A stretch of 64,000 bases of DNA, from positions 1,302,001 through 1,366,000 of the forward strand of contig NZ_CP030941.1 in assembly GCF_036621415.1 (NCBI RefSeq), written 5' to 3'. Each line of letters opens with the position of its first letter. Positions within the stretch are counted from its first letter, which is position 1. The notes under the pieces are model-generated. The model did not search any database, was not told the DNA's origin, and worked only from the letters and a program-made list of their open reading frames with translations. The position numbers and the translations under genes were made by a program. The stretch comes from Nitratireductor thuwali. GTDB lineage: Bacteria > Pseudomonadota > Alphaproteobacteria > Rhizobiales > Rhizobiaceae. Positions 25,744-34,169 of this stretch are shown here, piece by piece.

Positions 25744-26310
25744 CTATGCGGCGAGGCGCTTCCGCCGGAGCTTGCGTCCGGCGGCCCTCAGCGTCCCGGC
25801 CTCGCCCTCCAGCGCGCCGTTCACAAGTTCGAGCGCCAGAAAGCGCTCGCGCTCATAGGGTCCGGGCATGGAGAGCCGGCCGGTGATCTCGGCCGAAAAG
25901 CCAAAGCGGGAATAGTAGGGGGCATCGCCCACCAGCAGGATGGCTCTGTGGCCCAGACGGCGAGCCTCTTCGACGGCCCGCTCCATCAGCATATGGCCGA
26001 TACCCGCGCCCTTCATCGAAGGCTCCACCGCAAGCGGGCCAAGAAGGAGCGCCCTGCTGCCTTCGGCACCGATGCGCACATCCCACAGCCGCACGGTGCC
26101 CACCAGAGCGCCGCTGCCGTCGTGAGCGGCGAAGGCCAGGCCGGGCGAAGGCAGCCGCCCCCGGCGCAGCTTCTCGGACGACTTCTTCCTACGCTTCGGC
26201 CCCATGGCGCGATCGAGCAGCGCCTCGCGCGCGACAGCGTCACGGGCTGCTTCCTGCGCGATGTTGACTTCGGCCGCGCACCGGCCGGGATTGACGGCTG
26301 CATGAACCAT
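25744..26310 (-). CDS. GNAT family N-acetyltransferase (YhbS-like)
   Basis: 188 residues. The acetyl-CoA loop is in GPLAVEPSMKGAGIGHMLME (about residues 92-111), followed by GHRAILLVGDAPYYSRFGFS, the hallmark of the YhbS-like branch. It has a Lys/Arg-rich insert near 38-50 and a basic tail. The substrate is unknown. The gene lies 66 bases downstream of the decarboxylase gene on the same strand, so both could be one transcript; whether the acetyltransferase acts on polyamines is open. Confidence 0.88.
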   Translation of the reverse strand: MVHAAVNPGRCAAEVNIAQEAARDAVAREALLDRAMGPKRRKKSSEKLRRGRLPSPGLAFAAHDGSGALVGTVRLWDVRIGAEGSRALLLGPLAVEPSMKGAGIGHMLMERAVEEARRLGHRAILLVGDAPYYSRFGFSAEITGRLSMPGPYERERFLALELVNGALEGEAGTLRAAGRKLRRKRLAA

Positions 26311-26376
26311 CGGCCCGTTCCCCGAGATGAAGCGTTGAGATCGCTGGCGGCATGAATGCCGCCGGCAGGTTCCCTG

Positions 26377-27510
26377 TCAGATCACGTAGGCCTTCAAGGG
26401 CTCAAAGCCGTTGAAGGCGACCGAAGCATAAGTGGTCGTATAGGCACCCGTGCCTTCGATCAGGACCTCGTCGCCGATTGTCAGCGCCAGCGGCAGCGGA
26501 TACGGCGTCTTCTCATAGAGCACATCGGCCGAATCGCAGGTCGGCCCGGCAAGGACGCAAGGAGCCGTCTCACCGCCGTCGCGCGGCGTGACGAACGGGT
26601 AGCGGATAGCCTCGTCCATCGTCTCGGCCAGCCCGCCGAACTTGCCGATGTCGAGATAGACCCAGCGTACATTGTCGTTTTCCGCCTTGCGGGAGATCAG
26701 CACGACCTCCGACTTGATGACGCCGGCGTTCCCGACCATGCCCCGGCCCGGCTCGATGATCGTCTCGGGGATACGGTTGCCGAAATGCTTGCGCAGCGCC
26801 GAGAAGATGGCCTGGCCATAAGCCTGTGCCGCCGGCACGTCGCGCAGGTAGCGCGTCGGGAAGCCGCCGCCCATATTGACCATCTTCAGCGTGATGCCCT
26901 CCTCGGCCAGCGTGCCGAACACCCACTGCGCGTCGGCCAGGGCGCGATCCCAGGCATCGAGATCCGTCTGCTGCGAACCGACATGGAAGGATACGCCGTG
27001 GGCGTCGAGACCGAGGGACTTGGCGTGGCGCAGCACGTCGACGGCCATCGCCGGCGCACAGCCGAACTTGCGGGACAGCGGCCATTCCGCGCCCGCGCCA
27101 TCCGTCAGGACGCGGCAGAAAACGCGTGCGCCGGGCGCCCGGCGGGCAATCTTGTCGACCTCTTCCACGCAATCGACGGCGAACAGGCGGATGCCGAGTT
27201 CGTGGGCCCGGGCCACGTCCCGCTCCTTCTTGATCGTATTGCCATAGGAGATGCGGGCGGGGGCGGCCCCCGCGTCGAGCGCCATTTCGATCTCGGCGAC
27301 GGAGGCCGTGTCGAAGGACGAGCCAAGCGAAGCCAGGAGGCGCAGGATTTCCGGCGCGGGATTGGCCTTCACGGCGTAGAATATCCGTGAATCCGGCAGG
27401 GCCTTTTCGAAGGCAAGATAGTTGTCGCGCACGACGTCGAGGTCGACGACGAGGCACGGCCCGTCCGGGCGTCGGGTGGCGAGGAAATCAAGGATGCGCT
27501 GCGTTGCCAT
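26377..27510 (-). CDS. Ornithine/lysine decarboxylase, fold type III (PLP)
   Basis: 377 residues, the eukaryotic-type ODC family. PLP binds Lys48 in FYAVKANP; HVGSQ and the Gly-rich GGGFPTRY bind the phosphate; EPGRGM follows. GPTCDSADVL near residue 325 supplies the active-site Cys and Asp of the neighbouring subunit. The enzyme makes putrescine from ornithine, and often cadaverine from lysine in this alphaproteobacterial subgroup. It has a long upstream leader (27511-27965) that may sense ornithine. Putrescine is the substrate of homospermidine synthase at 56392. Confidence 0.93.
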   Translation of the reverse strand: MATQRILDFLATRRPDGPCLVVDLDVVRDNYLAFEKALPDSRIFYAVKANPAPEILRLLASLGSSFDTASVAEIEMALDAGAAPARISYGNTIKKERDVARAHELGIRLFAVDCVEEVDKIARRAPGARVFCRVLTDGAGAEWPLSRKFGCAPAMAVDVLRHAKSLGLDAHGVSFHVGSQQTDLDAWDRALADAQWVFGTLAEEGITLKMVNMGGGFPTRYLRDVPAAQAYGQAIFSALRKHFGNRIPETIIEPGRGMVGNAGVIKSEVVLISRKAENDNVRWVYLDIGKFGGLAETMDEAIRYPFVTPRDGGETAPCVLAGPTCDSADVLYEKTPYPLPLALTIGDEVLIEGTGAYTTTYASVAFNGFEPLKAYVI

Positions 27511-27965
27511 TGGGGTCTCTCCATCGGCGGCTGGGCCATGTCTGTGGCCACCAGACGCCCCGTTCGAAGCTCAAGCTCTGCGCAACCTTCCGGCCACGCG
27601 GTGGACAAAGGAGCGCGGATGAGCGCCAGCCATGGACCGGAGGGTGGAAGTCACCAGGCCAGGTTGCGTATCACGCGCGACGTTGAGCGCACGCCTGTTA
27701 CGGCGAATGCTCGCTTTGTCTGCCTCAGCTTTGGATAGGGAAACCCGCTCCGCACTGCCGGCAATGAAGGTGTGCCTCTTCAGTAACCCCGGTTTTTGGA
27801 CAACCGGCAGACACCAGAAAGGCCCGCACCGTCGTTGCTTCAAGATGTCCTCGATCTTTCGGTTGGCCGTAAGATCGACTGGAGCGGTTAGGTCCAGGTA
27901 CCGTACCGGTTTCCTCGCCATTTCGAGGCCCGGCGGACACCCACAGGCACGTGCGACTTTGGGCA
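27511..27965 (-). ncRNA. Long structured leader of the decarboxylase gene (candidate speF leader)
   Basis: From the promoter at 27971-27999 to the ATG at 27510 there are about 455 untranslated bases. They contain a perfect 8-bp stem TCGATCTT/AAGATCGA (27851-27858, 27871-27878) and a 6-bp stem CCGGTT/AACCGG (27789-27794, 27802-27807). A conserved cis-acting RNA, the speF leader of about 400 bases, is known upstream of ornithine decarboxylase genes in Alphaproteobacteria. Size, place and structure fit; I cannot confirm the consensus by eye. No other gene is supported in 27511-28070. Confidence 0.45.
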
Positions 27966-27970
27966 AGCGC

Positions 27971-27999
27971 GATATAGGCGCGTCGGCTGTCACAATCAA
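27971..27999 (-). promoter_or_regulatory. Predicted sigma-70 promoter for the decarboxylase leader
   Basis: On the minus strand, TTGATT (27999-27994) and TATATC (27976-27971) are separated by exactly 17 bases, a good -35/-10 pair. An AT-rich tract lies just upstream (about 28000-28030), which may help this promoter or the divergent amidase gene. The predicted start is near 27965. Confidence 0.5.
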
Positions 28000-28073
28000 C
28001 GAAAAATCACGGACTTCTTGAAAAAAATCTCGCAAGCGCCGATGGTCCCCTCGAACGAGCGCATGGAGAAATG

Positions 28074-29270
28074 ATGACGTCGACCCGGGACCCGCTGAAC
28101 GCCTTCCTTGACTATCCGGATGTCCCGGTGCCCAACGCCCAGAACGGTCCGCTGCGCGGCCTTGGCCTCGGCGTGAAGGACATATACGACGTTGCCGGTC
28201 TTCCGACCGGCGGCGGCAATCCACGCCGGGAAAAGATCGTCGGCGTTGCCGCCAGCACCGCCCCCGCAATCGACGCCCTGCTCGACGCCGGCGCCCGGTT
28301 CATCGGCAAGACCCAGACCGACGAGCTCACCTATTCGATGATCGGCATGAACGCCCACTTTCCCGCACCCGTCAATCCGCGTGCGCCCGACCGCGTCACC
28401 GGCGGCTCGTCGTCGGGATCTGCCGCAGCCGTGGCCGGCGGGCTAGCCGACATCGCCGCCGGCTCCGACACAAACGGCTCCATAAGAGCCCCGGCCTCCT
28501 TTTGCGGGCTGATCGGCCTTCGTACCACCCACGGCCGCATCCCGCTCGAAGGCGCGATGCCGCTATCGCCTTCCTTCGACACCTTCGGCTGGTTCGCGCG
28601 CGACGCCAGGACCTATGCCGCTGTCGGCGAGGTGCTTTTGGGTGAAGACACGCACGAGGTCGAGTTGTTCCGGCCCGTCCGCATCCGCGAGATCGAAGCA
28701 CTACTGTTCGGAGAGGAAGAGCGCAGCGCCTATGTCCAGCTCCTTGGCCATGTGCTCGACCATTTCGAGCGCGACGCCGTCTATCTCGGCCTGCCGGGCG
28801 ACACGGCCGAGCTCTTCGAACGTTTCAAGGAGGTCCAGGCTTTCGAAGCATGGCAGGTGCATGGGGAGTTCCTGTCCAGCAACGACGCCGGTCTCGGTCC
28901 GGGCGTGAAGGAGCGGTTCGCCTACGCACGGTCGGTGACCGAGGGCAGGGCCGAGGCAGCGCGCCAGCGTCAGCGGGATTTCAAGGCCGACATGGCCGCG
29001 CTCATGGATGGCGACATGATCGTCGTCATGCCTTCCCAGCCCTCGGCGGCGCCCCTGAAGATCGCGACGCAGGACGAGCTGGAGAAATATCGCGCAAAGG
29101 CGCTTACGATGACGTCCATTGCCGGCCTGCTCGGCTACCCGCAGATCACGCTGCCGCTGGGCGAGGTCCACGGCGCGCCCTTCGGGATATCCCTGATGGG
29201 ACCGGCCGGCAGCGACCGGCAGCTTGTCCTGCTCGCCCAGGCGATCCTTTCGGCGACAGGCTCGCGCTGA
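28074..29270 (+). CDS. Amidase (amidase signature family)
   Basis: 398 residues; ATG 28074 lies 5 bases after GGAG (an ATG at 28071 is too close). The Ser-cisSer-Lys triad is visible: Lys35 in GVKDIYD, Ser112 in the GGSSSG motif, and Ser136 in GSDTNGSIR, 24 residues apart as in the family. The enzyme hydrolyses a carboxylic acid amide; the substrate cannot be read from sequence. It is shorter than GatA (about 480), so not a tRNA amidotransferase. The stop overlaps the LysR start by one base (TGATG). Confidence 0.9.
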   Translation: MTSTRDPLNAFLDYPDVPVPNAQNGPLRGLGLGVKDIYDVAGLPTGGGNPRREKIVGVAASTAPAIDALLDAGARFIGKTQTDELTYSMIGMNAHFPAPVNPRAPDRVTGGSSSGSAAAVAGGLADIAAGSDTNGSIRAPASFCGLIGLRTTHGRIPLEGAMPLSPSFDTFGWFARDARTYAAVGEVLLGEDTHEVELFRPVRIREIEALLFGEEERSAYVQLLGHVLDHFERDAVYLGLPGDTAELFERFKEVQAFEAWQVHGEFLSSNDAGLGPGVKERFAYARSVTEGRAEAARQRQRDFKADMAALMDGDMIVVMPSQPSAAPLKIATQDELEKYRAKALTMTSIAGLLGYPQITLPLGEVHGAPFGISLMGPAGSDRQLVLLAQAILSATGSR

Positions 29271-30169
29271 TGGACACGCTGACGCGCATGCGCGCTTTCG
29301 TCGACGTCGTTGAGGCCGAGGGTTTCTCGGCCGCCGCGCGCAAGGTGGGCCGGTCGAAGGCGCTGCTTTCCAAATATGTGCGCGAACTGGAGGACGAGCT
29401 GGGTGCGCTCCTTCTCAACCGCACCACGCGCAAATTCTCCCTGACCGAAACCGGCCATACCTATTACAGGCGGGTGACGGAGATCCTCCGCGAGATCGAC
29501 AGCCTTTCCGAAACGGTGCGCGATTCGGCCGGCGACATCAAAGGGCGGATCAAGCTGTCGGCGCCGCGCACCTTCGCCGACGCGCCGATCGGCCAGTCGC
29601 TCATCGACTTCGCCGCCGCTCATCCGGAGATCACGCTCGACATTCACCTCGACGACCGTTTCGTCGATCTGGTCGAGGAGGGTTTCGATCTGGCGATCCG
29701 CATCACCAAGCTCGAGGATTCCTCGCTGATCGCCCGCCGGCTGGCGCCCTTTTCCGTGCCGCTTTGCGTGTCGCCGGCGCTGATCGACAAGAACGGCGTG
29801 CCGCAGGATCCGCGCGCCCTGCAGCATCTGCCGTGCATCATCGACACCAACAGCCGCTATCGTCACAACTGGATATTCCGGGACAAGGATGGGGCGCAGT
29901 TCACGGTGCCGGTGAACGGCCGCATGGAGGTCAACAGCCCGCTTGCGGTGCGTTCGGCGGCGGTGGCTGGCCTGGGATTTGCGTTCCTGCCCGACTTCAT
30001 CGCCGCTCCGGAGCTCGAGTCCGGGCGCCTGCAGCGGGTGCTCGACGATTGGCTCACCGACGGCGCCGGCATCTTTGCCATATATCCCCACCGCCGGTAT
30101 CTGCCGGGAAAGGTCCGCGCGCTGGTCGACTATCTTGCCCGGTGGCTGAAGGAGAACTGTCCTGGCTGA
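29270..30169 (+). CDS. LysR-family transcriptional regulator
   Basis: 299 residues from the ATG that overlaps the amidase stop. N-terminal helix-turn-helix: MRAFVDVVEAEGFSAAARK, SKALLSKYVRELEDELGALL, LLNRTTRKFSLTETG. The C-terminal substrate-binding domain (about 90-290) is of the AaeR/DmlR-like CrgA subgroup, with FDLAIRITKLEDSSLIARRL. LysR genes usually lie divergent to their targets; this one is downstream and co-directional with the amidase. Confidence 0.93.
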   Translation: MDTLTRMRAFVDVVEAEGFSAAARKVGRSKALLSKYVRELEDELGALLLNRTTRKFSLTETGHTYYRRVTEILREIDSLSETVRDSAGDIKGRIKLSAPRTFADAPIGQSLIDFAAAHPEITLDIHLDDRFVDLVEEGFDLAIRITKLEDSSLIARRLAPFSVPLCVSPALIDKNGVPQDPRALQHLPCIIDTNSRYRHNWIFRDKDGAQFTVPVNGRMEVNSPLAVRSAAVAGLGFAFLPDFIAAPELESGRLQRVLDDWLTDGAGIFAIYPHRRYLPGKVRALVDYLARWLKENCPG

Positions 30170-30246
30170 TAAATGTTCTGCGGTCCAAATTCTGCCTGCT
30201 TCGTGTTAGAGCAAGGGCCTTGCGCAAATCGATGGGGCAATCGCTG

Positions 30247-30912
30247 ATGAATCGTGGAAATGCCGGCATTTTGGCGATGCTTGCCGCCGCATTGCTTGCC
30301 GCATCGGGCGGCACCTCGCTCGCGCATCCGCATGTGTTTGCCGAAGCCAGGCTGGATGTGGCCGTCAACGACGACGGCGAGGTTCAGGCCCTGCGGCATC
30401 TGTGGCGTTTTGACGATCTCTTTTCGAGTACCGTTCTGGTGGAGTTCGACGCCAACCAGGATCTGAAGCTCGATGCGGACGAGCTGGCCCAGGTCGCCGA
30501 CACCGTGTTCCAGTCACTGGCGGAGTTCGACTATTTCCAAATCGTCACTGCCGATGGGCGGGACGTCGCGATGTCCGTTCCCGAGCGGATGGTCGCCGAC
30601 TTCACCGACAACCAACTCATCATTCTGTTCGAGTCCCGGCCGAAGGAGCCGCTGCCCCTGCAAGGCAAGCTCAATTTCGGCGTCTACGACCCCACCTTCT
30701 ACACCGCGATCGATTTCGTCGAGGATGAGTACATGGCGGTCGAGAACATGCCCGGCTACTGCGAACGGCAGGTCGTGCGGCCGGACGCCGATGAAGCCAT
30801 AGCCCAGAACCAGCAAACCCTGACGGAAGCCTTCTTCAACGACCCGACCGGCAATGATCTCAGCAAAATCTTCGCGACGAAGCTGCAAATCTCCTGCACG
30901 GCCAATGGCTGA
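30247..30912 (+). CDS. DUF1007 family periplasmic protein
   Basis: 221 residues from ATG 30247 (GGGG 9 bases upstream). A signal peptide (1-25) ends in AHPHVF, the His-x-His block that starts the DUF1007 domain; later blocks include WRFDDLFSSTVLVEFDANQD and YDPTFYTAIDFVED. The mature N-terminal histidines suggest metal binding. DUF1007 genes are found beside NicO nickel/cobalt transporters, as here: the next gene overlaps it by 8 bases. I infer a periplasmic partner in nickel or cobalt handling. Confidence 0.87.
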   Translation: MNRGNAGILAMLAAALLAASGGTSLAHPHVFAEARLDVAVNDDGEVQALRHLWRFDDLFSSTVLVEFDANQDLKLDADELAQVADTVFQSLAEFDYFQIVTADGRDVAMSVPERMVADFTDNQLIILFESRPKEPLPLQGKLNFGVYDPTFYTAIDFVEDEYMAVENMPGYCERQVVRPDADEAIAQNQQTLTEAFFNDPTGNDLSKIFATKLQISCTANG

Positions 30913-31951
30913 CCGCCCTGCAACATGGCGGCGCGCGGCGACCGGCCTCGCCATGGCCGGACTGGCTTCGGTGATCCTGTCCTCGCCTGCCCTGGCGCAA
31001 AGCTCCCTGGGCATCGGCGCTGCCGAACCGTCCTTCGCGCCGACCGGCCCTCTCGCCGGCTTGCTGCAATGGATCAACGTCCAGCAACAGAGCTTCTACC
31101 GCGCCTTGACCGGGGCATTGAAGGGGATGCGCGAGGACGGATCGGGCCTGTGGATGCTCATCGGCCTTTCCTTTGCCTACGGCGTCTTCCACGCTGCCGG
31201 CCCCGGCCACGGAAAGGCGGTCATCTCGTCCTACATGGTTGCCAATGAGGTAGCTTTGCGCCGGGGCATCGTCCTGTCCTTCGCCGCGGCCGCGCTCCAG
31301 GCCTTGTCCGCGATCGTGCTGATGTCGACGGTGTTCCTGGCGCTGCGCGGCACCGCGATCTCGATGACCGATGCGGCGTCCTTTCTCGAAACGGCCAGCT
31401 TCGCCCTCGTCGCCGCATTCGGCGCCTGGCTGCTCTGGCGCAAGGTCACGCCGCTGATCCGGCCCCGCGCCGCCGCGCACAGCCTTTCGGCGGCAAGCGT
31501 GGACCATCAGGTCCACGACCATCATCACCATCATGATCATGACCACCACCATCGCCCTGACCACGCTGAGGCAGAAGCCTGCCCATCATGCGGGCACAGC
31601 CATGCGCCAGATCCAAAGGTGCTGTCGCACGGCCGCCTCGACTGGAAGACGGCCTGGTCGGCGGTTGCCGCCGTGGGAATCCGCCCCTGCTCAGGGGCGC
31701 TGATCGTGCTGACCTTTTCCTTCCTCAACGCGCTCTGGCTGGGTGGCATCATCTCGGTACTGGCGATGGCGCTCGGCACGGCGATCACCGTTTCCACGCT
31801 CGCCATCCTGGCGGTGACCGCCAAGAACTGGGCGGTCGCGCTCGCCGGCGAAGGAAGAATGGGCAATCGCATCCATGCGACCATCGAGATTGCCGGCGCG
31901 CTGGTCGTATTCCTGCTCGGCCTCGCGCTTCTCGCGGCCAGCCTGGCCTAG
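30905..31951 (+). CDS. NicO-type nickel/cobalt transporter (RcnA-like)
   Basis: 348 residues, starting inside the end of the DUF1007 gene. An N-terminal signal-like helix is followed by about six membrane helices. AYGVFHAAGPGHGKAVISSY is the NicO signature, and GIRPCSGALIVLTFSFLNAL is the second. Between helices 3 and 4 is a loop dense in His (about 198-233, runs of His and His-Asp, then CPSCGHSHAP). RcnA-like members export Ni2+ and Co2+. No nickel enzyme or RcnR-like regulator is adjacent, so direction of transport is inferred. Confidence 0.88.
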   Translation: MADRPATWRRAATGLAMAGLASVILSSPALAQSSLGIGAAEPSFAPTGPLAGLLQWINVQQQSFYRALTGALKGMREDGSGLWMLIGLSFAYGVFHAAGPGHGKAVISSYMVANEVALRRGIVLSFAAAALQALSAIVLMSTVFLALRGTAISMTDAASFLETASFALVAAFGAWLLWRKVTPLIRPRAAAHSLSAASVDHQVHDHHHHHDHDHHHRPDHAEAEACPSCGHSHAPDPKVLSHGRLDWKTAWSAVAAVGIRPCSGALIVLTFSFLNALWLGGIISVLAMALGTAITVSTLAILAVTAKNWAVALAGEGRMGNRIHATIEIAGALVVFLLGLALLAASLA

Positions 31952-31985
31952 ATCAGCCCACCGTTTCACGGAAACGCGAACTGTC

Positions 31986-32198
31986 CTAATCCTCTTCCCG
32001 CCCGCGGCGGCGCTGCCAGCGCGCGCGGGCCCAGAAGATCAGGAAGAACAGCGCCACGAAGGCCGCCGCGACCATGCCCGCAGCCAAGGTGGAGAACTCG
32101 CCCACGGCAAGCATTATCCGAGGCAGCAAGAACGCGACGATCCCGAATCCGACCAGGATAACGGCCGCGGCTATGGCCGCTTCGCGATTGTCTTTCAT
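31986..32198 (-). CDS. Small two-helix membrane protein
   Basis: 70 residues. Two hydrophobic helices (about 8-28 and 36-53) are followed by a strongly basic, then acidic tail (RARWQRRRGREED). Its ATG (32198-32196) overlaps the stop of the acetyltransferase gene (TGA 32197-32195), so translation is coupled. I do not recognise the family. The frame extends upstream inside the acetyltransferase gene but without a supported start. Confidence 0.65.
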   Translation of the reverse strand: MKDNREAAIAAAVILVGFGIVAFLLPRIMLAVGEFSTLAAGMVAAAFVALFFLIFWARARWQRRRGREED

Positions 32199-32884
32199 GC
32201 GCTCGTCAAATCCTTCCGGAACTGCGCCAGCGGTTTCAACTGTCGGCCCTTGGCATCGAAGTTTTCCGGCGACAGCCACGCCGCATAGGCCTGTCCGATC
32301 GCCGGCCATTCGTGGTCGAGCATGCCATACCAGGCCGTGTCCCGGTTCTTGCCCTTCACCACCATATGCTGGCGGAAGAGACCTTCATAGTGGAACCCGA
32401 AACGTTCGGCCGCCCGCTTCGATGGTTCGTTCAGATCGTTGCATTTCCACTCGAAGCGGCGATAGCCTAGCGTCTCGAAGAGGAGTTGCGCGGACAAATA
32501 CACCGCTTCCGTGGCAAGGCGCGTGCGGGCAACGCCGGGACCCCAATAGATGCTGCCGATCTCCGCTACGCCGTGGGCCGGATCGATGCGCATCAGCGCC
32601 TGCCGTCCGCCGACCTTGCCGCTCGTCCGATCGATGACCGCGAAAAACAGGGGATCAGTGCTGGCTGCCGCATTCTCCAGCCATGACTGAAAGCCTTCGC
32701 GGCTGGTCGGCGGTTCTTCGAACAGCCAGCGGAATCGCTCGTCGGCATCCGCCACGTGGCAGGCTTCGTACAAGCCGTCCCCGTGGGCCTGCGGATCGAG
32801 CGGCTCGAGCCGTACATAACGGCCTTCCAGAGCACTGCGCTGCGGTGCCTGGCGCGCCGTCCATGTCGACAGATCCTGCATCAT
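32195..32884 (-). CDS. GNAT acetyltransferase, RimJ/RimL type
   Basis: 229 residues. ATG 32884 has GAGG 9 bases upstream; an in-frame ATG at 32899 lacks a ribosome site. Family blocks: RYVRLEPLDPQAHGDGLYEA, EIGSIYWGPGVARTRLATEA (acetyl-CoA site), LGYRRFEWKCNDLNEPSKRA, and AERFGFHYEGLFRQHMVVKG. Members acetylate protein N-termini, amino acids or antibiotics; the substrate is unknown. It is followed by a coupled 70-residue membrane protein gene and is divergent from the aminotransferase. Confidence 0.9.
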   Translation of the reverse strand: MMQDLSTWTARQAPQRSALEGRYVRLEPLDPQAHGDGLYEACHVADADERFRWLFEEPPTSREGFQSWLENAAASTDPLFFAVIDRTSGKVGGRQALMRIDPAHGVAEIGSIYWGPGVARTRLATEAVYLSAQLLFETLGYRRFEWKCNDLNEPSKRAAERFGFHYEGLFRQHMVVKGKNRDTAWYGMLDHEWPAIGQAYAAWLSPENFDAKGRQLKPLAQFRKDLTSA

Positions 32885-32966
32885 CCACCCGTTCCTCATT
32901 TGACGTTTTCAGCGCCAAGCGTCACAAAAGCGCCGGCAAGGCAACAGAACCAGATGGAAATCGAAG

Positions 32967-34169
32967 ATGCTCCACACAAATCCCGCTTTTGACCGCATCG
33001 GGGAGGAGAACGCATTCGCTGTTCTGGCGAGAGCGACCGCGCTTGCCCATCAAGGGCGGGACATCATCAATCTGGGCATCGGGCAGCCCGACTTTCACAC
33101 ACCCGAGCACATCGTGGAAGCCGCCATAAAGGCGCTGCGGGACGGACATCACGGCTACACGCCGGCAACCGGCATCCTGCCCGCCCGGGAAGCGGTGAGC
33201 CGTCGCACACTGCTTACGACCGGAGTGGAGGTCTCGCCCGACAACATCATGATCCTGCCTGGCGGAAAGCCCACCATGTATGCCGCCATCGTCATGTTCG
33301 GCGAGCCGGGCGCGGAAATCCTCTACCCCGACCCCGGCTTTCCGATCTATCGCTCGATGATCGAGTTCACCGGGGCAAAGCCGGTGCCCGTTCCCATCCG
33401 CGAGGAGAATGGTTTCGCCTTCTCCGCCGATGAGACGCTGTCTCTCGTCACGCCGAAGACGCGCCTGCTGATCCTCAACTCCCCTGCCAACCCCACAGGC
33501 GGCATCACTCCGCGCGAGGAGATCGAGAAGCTGGTTGCGGGGCTGGCAAGGTACCCCGATGTCGCCATCATGTCCGACGAGATCTACGAGGTCATGACCT
33601 ATGATGGCGAGGAGGCGACCTCGCTTCTGAAGTTCCCCGAAATCCGCGACCGGCTGATCGTTCTCAACGGATGGTCCAAGACCTGGGCCATGACCGGCTG
33701 GCGGCTCGGCTGGTCCATCTGGCCGGATCAGCTTTACGACAAGGTTCGCAAGCTGGCCGTGAATTGCTGGTCCTGCGTCAATGCGCCCGCACAGTTTGCC
33801 GGCATTGCCGCCATCGACGGGCCGCAGGACGAGGTCGACAAGATGATGCGCGCCTTCGATGCCCGACGGAAGCTGGTCGTGGAAGGCCTGAATGGGCTGG
33901 AGGGCATCTCCTGCCGCACCCCCAAAGGCGCCTTCTATGCCTTCCCGAACATCAGTCGAACGGGCTGGAAGGCCAAGAAGCTCGCTTCCGCGCTGTTGGA
34001 GGAAGCAGGCGTCGCCCTCATCGGCGGTCCTGATTTCGGCATCCTCGGCGAAGGTTATATCCGTCTTTCCTACGCCAACTCGGAGGAGAACATCCTTCGC
34101 GCCATCAGCCGCATGGCGGAGTTCTTGTCCGAGGCCGGAGAGGCTAGAGGAGCGGAAAGAACCAGCTGA
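32967..34169 (+). CDS. Class I/II pyridoxal-phosphate aminotransferase
   Basis: 400 residues. The PLP lysine is Lys238 in [16 protein letters not shown]. Other fold-type-I blocks: [39 protein letters not shown] and the C-terminal [10 protein letters not shown] with the carboxylate-binding Arg. It belongs to the aspartate aminotransferase-like gamma group, but the amino donor is not evident. The last 26 bases overlap the end of the convergent SLC13 gene. Confidence 0.92.
   Translation: MLHTNPAFDRIGEENAFAVLARATALAHQGRDIINLGIGQPDFHTPEHIVEAAIKALRDGHHGYTPATGILPAREAVSRRTLLTTGVEVSPDNIMILPGGKPTMYAAIVMFGEPGAEILYPDPGFPIYRSMIEFTGAKPVPVPIREENGFAFSADETLSLVTPKTRLLILNSPANPTGGITPREEIEKLVAGLARYPDVAIMSDEIYEVMTYDGEEATSLLKFPEIRDRLIVLNGWSKTWAMTGWRLGWSIWPDQLYDKVRKLAVNCWSCVNAPAQFAGIAAIDGPQDEVDKMMRAFDARRKLVVEGLNGLEGISCRTPKGAFYAFPNISRTGWKAKKLASALLEEAGVALIGGPDFGILGEGYIRLSYANSEENILRAISRMAEFLSEAGEARGAERTS

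Noticed and set aside
26356..27390. A 344-residue plus-strand frame opposite the decarboxylase gene
   Set aside because: Shadow of a clear PLP enzyme; no domain pattern.
27632..28021. A 129-residue plus-strand frame in the decarboxylase leader region
   Set aside because: No recognisable domain or ribosome site; the region is better explained as the minus-strand leader and promoter.
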